Below are positions 1-5,115 of a stretch of 8,183 nucleotides of DNA, one piece after another. Below the pieces are notes generated by a model that saw only the letters and a list, made by a program, of their open reading frames with translations, had not been told where the DNA came from and ran no database searches. Numbering within the stretch: position 1 is the first letter of the stretch; each line of letters opens with the position of its first letter. A program made the position numbers and the translations under genes. This DNA comes from an uncultured Clostridia bacterium (GTDB lineage: Bacteria > Bacillota > Clostridia > Oscillospirales > Acutalibacteraceae). The stretch is taken from NCBI GenBank assembly GCA_946409885.1, contig CAMJYF010000055.1, forward strand, positions 1-8,183, given 5' to 3'.

Positions 1-2
1 TT

Positions 3-1154
3 ATGAAACGTGTTTTTCTCTTCGTCCTCGATTCCTGCGGCTGCGGGGCCATGCCGGACGCCGCGGCGTTTGGGGACCGTAACGTCAATACGATAAAAAG
101 AATTGCCGGTTCGCCGTATTTCAAGGCGGATAACCTGCTGAAAATGGGGCTCGGCAATATTGACGGATTGTCATTTTTGGGGGCGGAACCGCATCCCGCC
201 GCCATGACGGCCCGGCTGACGGAGCGTTCCGCCGGCAAGGATACCACCATCGGCCACTGGGAGATCGCCGGGCTGATCTCCGAAAAGCCCCTGCCCACCT
301 ATCCGGAGGGCTTCCCGGAGGAGGTGCTGGACGCCTTCTCCGCCGCCACCGGCCGGGGGGTGCTGTGCAATAAACCCTATTCCGGCACGGATGTGATCCG
401 GGACTACGGCGAGGAGCACCTGAAAACGGGCGACCTGATCGTCTACACCTCCGCGGACAGCGTCTTTCAGATCGCCGCCCACGAGGATATCGTCCCCACG
501 GAGCAGTTGTATGACTACTGCCGCGCGGCGCGGAAGATCCTCACAGGCCCCCATGCGGTGGGGCGGGTGATCGCCCGCCCGTTCACGGGGGATTATCCCT
601 TTACCCGCACTGCCAACCGCCACGATTTTTCGCTGGAGCCGCCGGGCGACACCCTGCTGGACGCGCTGAAAGCGGCGGGCAAAACCGTGTACGCCGTGGG
701 CAAGATCGCGGATATCTTCGCGGACAGGGGCGTGACGGAAAAGGTCTATACCCACTCCAACGCGGAGGGCATGGCCCGCGCCAGTGAGGCCCTTCAAAAG
801 GACTTTGAGGGGCTGTGCTTCATCAATCTGGTGGATTACGATATGCTCTACGGCCACCGGCGGGATATCGACGGCTACGCCAGGGCCTTTGCGGCCTTTG
901 ACGACTTTCTGCCGTCGTTCACTTCCGCCATGCGCGAAGACGACCTGCTGATGATCACCGCCGACCACGGCTGCGACCCCGGCTACACGGCCACCACCGA
1001 CCACACCCGGGAGTACACCCCGCTGATCGTGTACGGCAAAGGCGTCACCCCCGGCGACCGGGGCACCCAGCCCACCTTCGCCGCCATCGCCGCCACCGCC
1101 GCCGCCTACCTGGGCGTCCCCTTTCCCTGCCCCGGAAAAAGCCTGCTGGGCTGA
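3..1154 (+). CDS. deoB: Phosphopentomutase
   Basis: This cytoplasmic enzyme interconverts ribose-1-phosphate and ribose-5-phosphate (and the deoxy forms), linking nucleoside phosphorolysis to the pentose phosphate pathway. The 383-aa product is close to full family length (about 390 aa). It belongs to the alkaline-phosphatase-like metalloenzyme superfamily. The N-terminal metal motif is FVLDSCGCGAMPDA with Asp10. The GKDTTIGHWE motif (79-87) carries the threonine that is phosphorylated in known family members (Thr81 by position). Later metal ligands are seen in NLVDYDMLYGHRRD (Asp280, His285), ADHGCDPG (Asp321, His322) and TDHTRE (His334). The C-terminal PGKSLL ending is typical. The start is the first possible ATG; only two bases precede it, so its ribosome binding site and any upstream partner (often a purine nucleoside phosphorylase) lie outside the window. 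It is convergent with the M28 peptidase gene and ends 31 bp before a terminator hairpin. Assignment is secure. Confidence 0.97.
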   Translation: MKRVFLFVLDSCGCGAMPDAAAFGDRNVNTIKRIAGSPYFKADNLLKMGLGNIDGLSFLGAEPHPAAMTARLTERSAGKDTTIGHWEIAGLISEKPLPTYPEGFPEEVLDAFSAATGRGVLCNKPYSGTDVIRDYGEEHLKTGDLIVYTSADSVFQIAAHEDIVPTEQLYDYCRAARKILTGPHAVGRVIARPFTGDYPFTRTANRHDFSLEPPGDTLLDALKAAGKTVYAVGKIADIFADRGVTEKVYTHSNAEGMARASEALQKDFEGLCFINLVDYDMLYGHRRDIDGYARAFAAFDDFLPSFTSAMREDDLLMITADHGCDPGYTATTDHTREYTPLIVYGKGVTPGDRGTQPTFAAIAATAAAYLGVPFPCPGKSLLG

Positions 1155-1185
1155 TGCCGCAGGATCTGCCCCAATAAAAATGAAA

Positions 1186-1225
1186 AACCGTTTGCCTGTT
1201 GCGTCACAGGTAAACGGTTCAACTT
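1186..1225. terminator. Bidirectional intrinsic terminator between deoB and the peptidase gene
   Basis: A 14-bp stem has arms at 1186-1199 and 1206-1219 (AACCGTTT plus GCCTGT, with one G-T pair) and a 6-nt loop. On the plus strand it is followed by CAACTTTT, a modest U-rich tail for deoB. On the minus strand the plus-strand A-rich stretch at 1176-1187 becomes a T-rich tract directly after the stem. It should therefore terminate the convergent peptidase transcript as well, and probably better. Confidence 0.8.
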
Positions 1226-1288
1226 TTCACTCTTAACTTCTAACTCTTAACTTTCAACTTACAACTTACAACTTTCAACTTTACACTT
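1219..1288. repeat. Ten tandem heptanucleotide repeats (consensus TNAACTT)
   Basis: Ten 7-bp units follow one another without a break: tcaactt, ttcactc, ttaactt, ctaactc, ttaactt, tcaactt, acaactt, acaactt, tcaactt, tacactt. The core AAC/CAC-T is kept in each unit and variation is mostly in the first two and the last base. The array starts inside the last base of the terminator hairpin and stops 3 bp before the peptidase stop codon. It is therefore in the 3' untranslated part of the peptidase transcript, where it reads as AAGTTNA repeats. Short heptamer arrays are known between genes in several bacterial groups; no function is visible here. Confidence 0.8.
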
Positions 1289-1291
1289 TTC

Positions 1292-2620
1292 TCAATGGTT
1301 CACGCCATTATACCCGTGCTCCTCCTGGAACTTCCCGATCCTGTCGATCACGCCCAGGATGACCTCAAAGCCCTTGCCAACGGTTTCCGGCGTAAAGCGC
1401 TCGGGGCGGTCGCGGAAGGTGTGGTAGTAGTAGGTCAGCACCGGGTTCTGGGCCGCGAAGGTGACGGATTTGACGCCCGCCCGGGTCATGGGGGTGCTGT
1501 CGCAGCCGCCCACCGGGTTGTGGATGCAGCCGCCGTTGACGCTTTCGATTTTCAGATCCTTAAAGGTATCCTTGAACATCTGTTCCAGGTCCTTGTCAAA
1601 GCGGGTGAACTGCCAGTCGTCCTTGATGACCACCTCAAAGTAGCCCTCGTCGGCAATGGAATCAATGTTGATGTTCCAGGCGTTCTGCAAAATCTCCTCG
1701 CCCTTATGCTCTCTGGCAAAGGCCATGGAGCCCCGCAGACCGGCCTCCTCGCTGCCCACCGCCATGGCGATGATGCGGCAGTTTTTCGGCCGCTTTTCCG
1801 GGTGGTCGCGGTAGTACTCCGTAACGGTGTAGGCCAAAGCCACGCCGGTGGCGTCGTCCATGGCGCCGGGGGAGGCCACCTCCTCCTTAGGGTCGTTCCA
1901 CTGGATCAGAAACGCGCTGCCGAACGCGGTGATGATTGGGACAAACCATAACACCTTGGAAAACAGACGGAAGAATTCAGAGTGGATGAAGGGCGAACAC
2001 CAGGAGAACTGCCCGCTGAAGGTCACCGCCATGAACAGGACGATCAGGCTCATCAGAATGTAGCAAACGGCGCTGAAGCCGACTTTAATATAGATGGGGA
2101 TGATGCCGCGCCAGATGTTGTTTTTGCGGTTGTAGTAGGTGTGTTCGGAGTGCTTCCAGTTCCAGGAGGTATCCGTGTGGCCGGAAAGGATGACGGTGTA
2201 ATCGTATTTACCGTCCTCCGGCAGCAGCTCGCCGTAGACGTTCTGGGATTTTTCCTGGCGGAACAGCTTATCGAACCAGGTGTGATACAGAAACACCGAG
2301 CTGATGATCCACACCCAGCTCATGATGACGAAAAAGCCGAGAGGGAACCATAAAAACGGCCAGATCTGCGCCGGGTAGGCCAGCAGGCTGACCGCCACGC
2401 TGATCCACCCGATGGTGGGCACCGCGCCGATGGAGGAGCGGGGCGCCACGGCAAAGGGCTCCTTGTGGGTCTTCAGGCCGATCTGCTGCATCTTCGCTTC
2501 CATGTAATCGGCAAATTTCTTCTCGTTGGCGCCGCCGGGCAGACGCGGCCCGATCACGTTGGCGGCGTGACAGACGATGGCGTAGGCGTCGTGTACGTAC
2601 CGGCTGATTTCTTCTCGCAT
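1292..2620 (-). CDS. Membrane-embedded M28-family zinc metallopeptidase
   Basis: The predicted 442-aa product has the ligand series of co-catalytic zinc M28 peptidases. Using ATG 2620 as residue 1, these are SGHTD (His148, Asp150), GAMDD (Asp255), GSEE (Glu291, Glu292; the first is the likely base), NIDS (Asp320) and YHT (His400). M28 enzymes are aminopeptidases or carboxypeptidases; the substrate cannot be told. The start is the second in-frame ATG because AGAGGAG lies 8 nt ahead of it, while the ATG 24 nt upstream has no such site and sits in the leader. There is no signal peptide. Hydrophobic segments lie at about 70-87 and 88-112, before the first zinc motif, and at about 177-200 and 221-240, between the first and second zinc motifs, so the catalytic domain is interrupted by a membrane hairpin. 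The gene is monocistronic, convergent with deoB and divergent from nudC. Family assignment is firm, function open. Confidence 0.88.
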   Translation of the reverse strand: MREEISRYVHDAYAIVCHAANVIGPRLPGGANEKKFADYMEAKMQQIGLKTHKEPFAVAPRSSIGAVPTIGWISVAVSLLAYPAQIWPFLWFPLGFFVIMSWVWIISSVFLYHTWFDKLFRQEKSQNVYGELLPEDGKYDYTVILSGHTDTSWNWKHSEHTYYNRKNNIWRGIIPIYIKVGFSAVCYILMSLIVLFMAVTFSGQFSWCSPFIHSEFFRLFSKVLWFVPIITAFGSAFLIQWNDPKEEVASPGAMDDATGVALAYTVTEYYRDHPEKRPKNCRIIAMAVGSEEAGLRGSMAFAREHKGEEILQNAWNINIDSIADEGYFEVVIKDDWQFTRFDKDLEQMFKDTFKDLKIESVNGGCIHNPVGGCDSTPMTRAGVKSVTFAAQNPVLTYYYHTFRDRPERFTPETVGKGFEVILGVIDRIGKFQEEHGYNGVNH

Positions 2621-2628
2621 ATCATTTT

Positions 2629-2635
2629 CTCCTCT
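2629..2635 (-). promoter_or_regulatory. Ribosome binding site deciding the M28 peptidase start
   Basis: Read on the minus strand this is AGAGGAG, 8 nt before the ATG at 2620. It lies within the longer reading frame that begins at 2644, which argues that the 24-nt longer start is not used. Confidence 0.75.
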
Positions 2636-2652
2636 GCGTCCCATTTTAACAT

Positions 2653-2681
2653 ATTTTATGATATCAGCCGGAAAAAAGCAA
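2653..2681 (-). promoter_or_regulatory. Possible promoter of the M28 peptidase gene
   Basis: On the minus strand TTGCTT (2681-2676) and TAAAAT (2658-2653) are separated by 17 nt, in a locally AT-rich stretch 33 nt ahead of the chosen ATG. The -10 matches consensus in 5 of 6 bases, the -35 only in the TTG. I found no convincing promoter for the divergent nudC in the same gap. Confidence 0.38.
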
Positions 2682-2733
2682 GTATTTTATACAAACTTTC
2701 GCAAATTGTTTGATTGGTGAATCGAAAAATCAC

Positions 2734-2739
2734 AGGAGG
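2734..2739 (+). promoter_or_regulatory. Ribosome binding site deciding the nudC start
   Basis: A perfect AGGAGG is placed 7 nt before the ATG at 2747. An in-frame TTG at 2714 would add 11 residues but lacks such a site and would put this sequence inside the gene. Confidence 0.8.
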
Positions 2740-2746
2740 CGACAGT

Positions 2747-3553
2747 ATGATTCAGGAGACCGGTCTGCCGTTTGACAATCATTATGAACCCTTTGCCCCG
2801 TCCCCGGAGGACACCGCGGTCTGCTTCCGGGGCGACGCGGTGCTGCTGGCGGAACAAAACGGGGCGATCCGCTTTCCCACGGTGGGGGAGGCCGGCGGCG
2901 CGGAGCGGTACCTGTTCACGGTGGGGGAGCGGCGGTACTTCCTGTGCCGGGCGGAGGCCTTCGGAGACTATGCTTTCCGGGAGATCGGCCTGCTGCGGCG
3001 GTCCGCCCCGCCGGCGCGGGTCTTTGCGGGCGTAACGGCGCTGCACCTGTACCGCTGGTACCGGGACCATCAGTTCTGCGGCCGCTGCGGCGCGCGGATG
3101 CGGCACAGCGACGCCGAGCGGGCCATGGTGTGCGGCTGCGGCAACACGGCGTATCCCGCCATTGCCCCGGCGGTGATCGTGGGGGTGACCAACGGGGACC
3201 GCATCTGCCTGACCAAATACAACCGGGGCTACGCCCACTGGGCGCTGGTGGCGGGCTATACCGAGATCGGCGAAACGCCGGAGGAGACCGTCGCCCGGGA
3301 GGTGAGGGAGGAGACCGGCCTGCGGGTGAAAAACATCCGCTATTACCGCTCCCAGCCCTGGGGCCTCAGCGGCAGCCTGCTGCTGGGCTATTTCTGCGAG
3401 GTGGAAGGGGACGATACCATCCGCGTGGATCACGACGAGCTGAAGGAGGGCCGCTGGTTTGCCCGGGAGGAGATCGACTTCCCGGACGACCGCTTCTCCC
3501 TCACCCGTGAAATGATCGCCCGCTTCCGCGCCGAAAAGGCGAAGAAAACATGA
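2747..3553 (+). CDS. nudC: NAD(H) pyrophosphatase (Nudix hydrolase, NudC family)
   Basis: NudC-type enzymes cleave NADH or NAD to nicotinamide mononucleotide plus AMP, and can remove NAD caps from RNA. The 268-aa product has the three-part family layout: an N-terminal domain (1-105), a small zinc ribbon with Cys111, Cys114, Cys129 and Cys131, and a C-terminal Nudix domain. The Nudix box at 170-192 is complete: Gly170, Glu176, Arg184-Glu185, Glu188-Glu189 and Gly191-Leu192 with standard spacing. SQPW at 202-205 is the NADH pyrophosphatase signature that follows the box; the residues after it (GLSGS) depart from the classical PFPxS. The second zinc-ribbon pair is Cys-Gly-Cys where CxxC is usual, which is odd (see findings). 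The start is set by AGGAGG at 2734. The gene stands alone: divergent from the peptidase gene and followed by a 233-bp non-coding block. Specificity for NADH is inferred from SQPW and the zinc ribbon. Confidence 0.92.
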   Translation: MIQETGLPFDNHYEPFAPSPEDTAVCFRGDAVLLAEQNGAIRFPTVGEAGGAERYLFTVGERRYFLCRAEAFGDYAFREIGLLRRSAPPARVFAGVTALHLYRWYRDHQFCGRCGARMRHSDAERAMVCGCGNTAYPAIAPAVIVGVTNGDRICLTKYNRGYAHWALVAGYTEIGETPEETVAREVREETGLRVKNIRYYRSQPWGLSGSLLLGYFCEVEGDDTIRVDHDELKEGRWFAREEIDFPDDRFSLTREMIARFRAEKAKKT

Positions 3554-3786
3554 TGTAGCGGCGGCGAGTTCGAGTTTATCGCACTGCCATAGCACGGATG
3601 TCTCGCCTGCCGGCTCGGTCGGTGCTTCTGCTTCGCAGAGGTGTCCGGTCAATGTCAACAACTTAAGAAATACAATCTGCAGCATGGAGCCTCAGCTCCG
3701 TCTCTTCGCCAGCTTTAGACGCTGCTGAGGCAGCGTGCTACGGGGTTGCCCCGACAAATCCCCCTTTTGCCTGACCGGCGGAGCGG
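3554..3786. repeat. Hairpin-rich non-coding block, probable dispersed intergenic repeat
   Basis: No credible gene lies in these 233 bp between the convergent ends of nudC and the HAAS-like gene. The block holds four short perfect stem-loops: 3627-3639 (TCTGC/GCAGA, extendable by one wobble and one C-G pair), 3686-3699 (GGAGC/GCTCC), 3719-3736 and 3741-3753. The minus-strand text, which would translate as LLTLTGHLCEAEAPTEPAGE, resembles a phrase I recall from spurious predicted proteins in many Clostridia genomes; this is memory, not a search. That would fit a dispersed structured repeat rather than a unique spacer. No transposase or clear terminal repeat was seen. Confidence 0.45.
3719..3753. 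other. Twin hairpins downstream of the HAAS-like gene, possible transcript end
   Basis: A 7-bp perfect stem (ACGCTGC, loop TGAG, GCAGCGT; 3719-3736) is followed after 4 nt by a 5-bp perfect stem (CGGGG, loop TTG, CCCCG; 3741-3753). They lie 34 bp and more past the stop of the minus-strand operon. Neither has a U-run directly after it on that strand, so they may stabilise a 3' end or belong to the repeat, but they are not a standard intrinsic terminator. Confidence 0.4.
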
Positions 3787-4191
3787 TCACGTTCCCGCCG
3801 CGGACGGGTCCGGCGCGGTGCTGACGACCCCCAGGTCGATCTCGTAAAATTCGTCCTGATGGAGCCGGGTGACGGCGAAGGACCACGCGACGGCAATGGT
3901 CCATATCACCAGCGCGGCAAGCAGCGCGTAAAGGACCGACTGCTTCAGCCGTACCTTTTTGCGGATTACGCTGAGGTCGGTTTCCGCCAGAAAGGATCTG
4001 GCGATCTGTTCCGGCGCGCCGAAGTGTTCTTCCACCTCCGCCAACCGCGTGACGGCGTGCTCCTCAATATAATTGTCGATCGCGTCGGACATGTCCGCCA
4101 TGAACTGTTTTGACTGCTTCGTGCCGCACAGCAGATCGGCTTTGATCCTGCGTTTGTACCGCCTGACGTCGGCAGCCAATTTATTCTTCAT
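3787..4191 (-). CDS. Small HAAS-like membrane protein A (DUF6120-like), downstream of PadR
   Basis: The 134-aa protein has an N-terminal cytoplasmic helical region (about 1-84), then one membrane segment (about 86-107) and a short C-terminal tail outside the membrane. The segment FGAPEQIARSFLAE (57-70) resembles the HAAS/DUF1700 signature (short turn, Gly-x-Pro, then an IA-x-x-hydrophobic helix). HAAS proteins are typically encoded beside PadR-type regulators and are thought to pass signals at the membrane; the DUF6120 name is from memory. The ATG at 4191 is chosen over that at 4200 because it aligns with the start of paralogue B and has AGGGG 8 nt upstream. The start overlaps the PadR stop by 11 nt (shared sequence ATGAAGAATAA), which indicates translational coupling. 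It shares 59 of the first 84 residues with paralogue B by hand count, while the tails differ completely. Confidence 0.82.
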   Translation of the reverse strand: MKNKLAADVRRYKRRIKADLLCGTKQSKQFMADMSDAIDNYIEEHAVTRLAEVEEHFGAPEQIARSFLAETDLSVIRKKVRLKQSVLYALLAALVIWTIAVAWSFAVTRLHQDEFYEIDLGVVSTAPDPSAAGT

Positions 4192-4528
4192 GCAAACCAC
4201 CCCTGTCCAGAATCCTGAAAATACTGTCCGTCACCGTGAGGTAATCCCGCAGGATCTCTTCATAGTGCAGCTTGCCCGCTTCTTCGATGCGGTAAAACTT
4301 TCTGACCCGCCGGACGCCAGCTTTCACCGTATAACTGGTGATATACCCCGCGTCCTCCAGCTTGTAAAGGATGGGGTACAGCGATCCCTCCAGCATGGTG
4401 TATTCTCCGTTGGTCTTTTCTTCAAACGTGTGGGTGATCTGGTAGCCGTACAGGTCCTCTTTCAGCAGGCTGTGCAAAACCAGAAGCTCCGCAGTGCCGC
4501 GTTTGAAATCATCCTTGTTCTGTCCCAT
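4181..4528 (-). CDS. PadR-family transcriptional regulator
   Basis: The 115-aa product has the length of short (class 2) PadR proteins. These bind DNA as dimers through a winged helix-turn-helix plus a C-terminal dimerisation helix, and usually repress their own operon. Visible hallmarks are the N-terminal LLVLHSLLKEDLYGYQI stretch (15-31), the recognition-helix region EGSLYPILYKLEDAGYI (47-63) and a basic wing with VRRVRKFYRI (72-81), followed by the helix at 82-107. The ATG has AGGAG a few bases upstream and lies 21 bp after the stop of paralogue B. Its 3' end overlaps the start of paralogue A. The gene is thus the middle member of a three-gene operon flanked by two HAAS-like membrane proteins. 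Autoregulation from the palindrome at 4969-4983 is an inference. Confidence 0.93.
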   Translation of the reverse strand: MGQNKDDFKRGTAELLVLHSLLKEDLYGYQITHTFEEKTNGEYTMLEGSLYPILYKLEDAGYITSYTVKAGVRRVRKFYRIEEAGKLHYEEILRDYLTVTDSIFRILDRGGLHEE

Positions 4529-4549
4529 AATCTCCTCTTGCTCTCCCTT

Positions 4550-4936
4550 TCACGGGTCGGTCGGCGTACCGGTGATCCTGTAGGTGACGCCGTAGCCGCC
4601 CCTTCCGCTGTCGCTTATGATGGTTGCCGTGACGACGAAGGCCGTCCACAGCAGCAGCGCTGCGATCAGCAGACAGATGAGCCCCTGCTTCAGCCGCATC
4701 CTTCTGCGGATGACGCCGACGTCGGTTTCCGCCAGAAAGGATCTGGCGATCTGTTCGGGAGAACCGAAGTGGTCCCGGATCTCTTCAATCCGCGTAACGC
4801 CGCTTTCCTCCACGTAAATATCCACCGCGTCATAAAAATCCGCCAAAAACTGTTTCGACAGCTTTGTGGCGCACAGCAGGTTCGCCTTGATCTGCCGTTT
4901 GTACCGTCTGACGTCGGCCGCCAAGTCCTGTTTCAC
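4550..4936 (-). CDS. Small HAAS-like membrane protein B (DUF6120-like), first gene of the PadR operon
   Basis: The 128-aa paralogue of the product at 3787-4191 has the same plan: a helical cytoplasmic region (1-83) with FGSPEQIARSFLAE (57-70), one membrane segment at about 84-107, and a Gly/Thr-rich tail. The start is GTG at 4936. It lines up with the ATG of paralogue A, is preceded by the same AGGGGTG leader at the same distance, and gives proteins that match from residue 1. A longer open frame up to 5098 exists, but it would run through both predicted promoters and the palindrome, so I reject it. Codons 61-72 (EQIARSFLAETD) are identical in DNA to those of paralogue A over 36 bp (4721-4756 against 3976-4011). 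Expected role: membrane partner or signal relay of the neighbouring PadR; not demonstrated. Confidence 0.8.
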   Translation of the reverse strand: MKQDLAADVRRYKRQIKANLLCATKLSKQFLADFYDAVDIYVEESGVTRIEEIRDHFGSPEQIARSFLAETDVGVIRRRMRLKQGLICLLIAALLLWTAFVVTATIISDSGRGGYGVTYRITGTPTDP

Positions 4937-4968
4937 GCAAGTCACCCCTGAAAACAGATCGTTTTTTG

Positions 4969-4983
4969 TGAGAGCTACTCTCA
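4969..4983. promoter_or_regulatory. Perfect palindrome at the PadR operon start, candidate operator
   Basis: TGAGAG-CTA-CTCTCA is a perfect inverted repeat with 6-bp arms and a 3-bp centre. It lies 6 bp past the predicted minus-strand -10 element, so it would cover the transcription start of the HAAS-B/PadR/HAAS-A operon. That position suits a repressor such as PadR. It does not match the ATGT-spacer-ACAT form reported for several PadR proteins, so another factor, or an RNA hairpin in the leader, remains possible. Confidence 0.5.
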
Positions 4984-4988
4984 GGATT

Positions 4989-5017
4989 ACGATATCACAA
5001 ATATTTATTGTTGTAAA
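4989..5017 (-). promoter_or_regulatory. Predicted promoter of the HAAS-B/PadR/HAAS-A operon
   Basis: On the minus strand TTTACA (5017-5012, 5 of 6 to consensus) and TATCGT (4994-4989, 4 of 6) are 17 nt apart. The spacer holds a near-symmetrical ACAA-AT-rich-TTGT element (4997-5011 plus strand), a second possible operator half. The GTG start is 52 bp downstream. Confidence 0.5.
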
Positions 5018-5038
5018 TACCTTTCCTGAAAATATATA

Positions 5039-5065
5039 TTGACAACACAGCGGATTTCGTATACT
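5039..5065 (+). promoter_or_regulatory. Predicted promoter of the dockerin-protein gene
   Basis: A perfect TTGACA (5039-5044) is followed after 15 nt by TATACT (5060-5065, 5 of 6). An overlapping TACTAT (5062-5067) gives 17-nt spacing with a poorer match. It lies back to back with the minus-strand promoter in a 179-bp divergent region, 50 bp before the GTG start at 5116. Confidence 0.6.
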
Positions 5066-5115
5066 ATTGAAAGCGGGGAATCCTCCCATAAGCGACAAAG
5101 AAGGAGCTGATTATT

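Noticed and set aside
171..1004. Long open frame on the minus strand inside deoB
   Set aside because: It lies antisense to a clear deoB and its translation is Gly/Val/Arg-rich low-complexity text typical of a GC-rich shadow frame.
1219..1288. CRISPR-like array
   Set aside because: Units are 7 bp with no spacers, so this is a simple tandem repeat.
2687..3685. Long minus-strand open frame across nudC and the intergenic block
   Set aside because: It is antisense to the confirmed Nudix domain; the translated text has no recognisable domain and no ribosome binding site.
4073..4951. Plus-strand open frame opposite the PadR operon
   Set aside because: It overlaps three minus-strand genes that overlap or abut like an operon and have family motifs. 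Its internal repetition simply mirrors the two paralogues.
4937..5098. N-terminal extension of HAAS-B up to an ATG at 5098
   Set aside because: It would place both divergent promoters and the palindrome inside coding sequence, and the extra residues have no counterpart in paralogue A.
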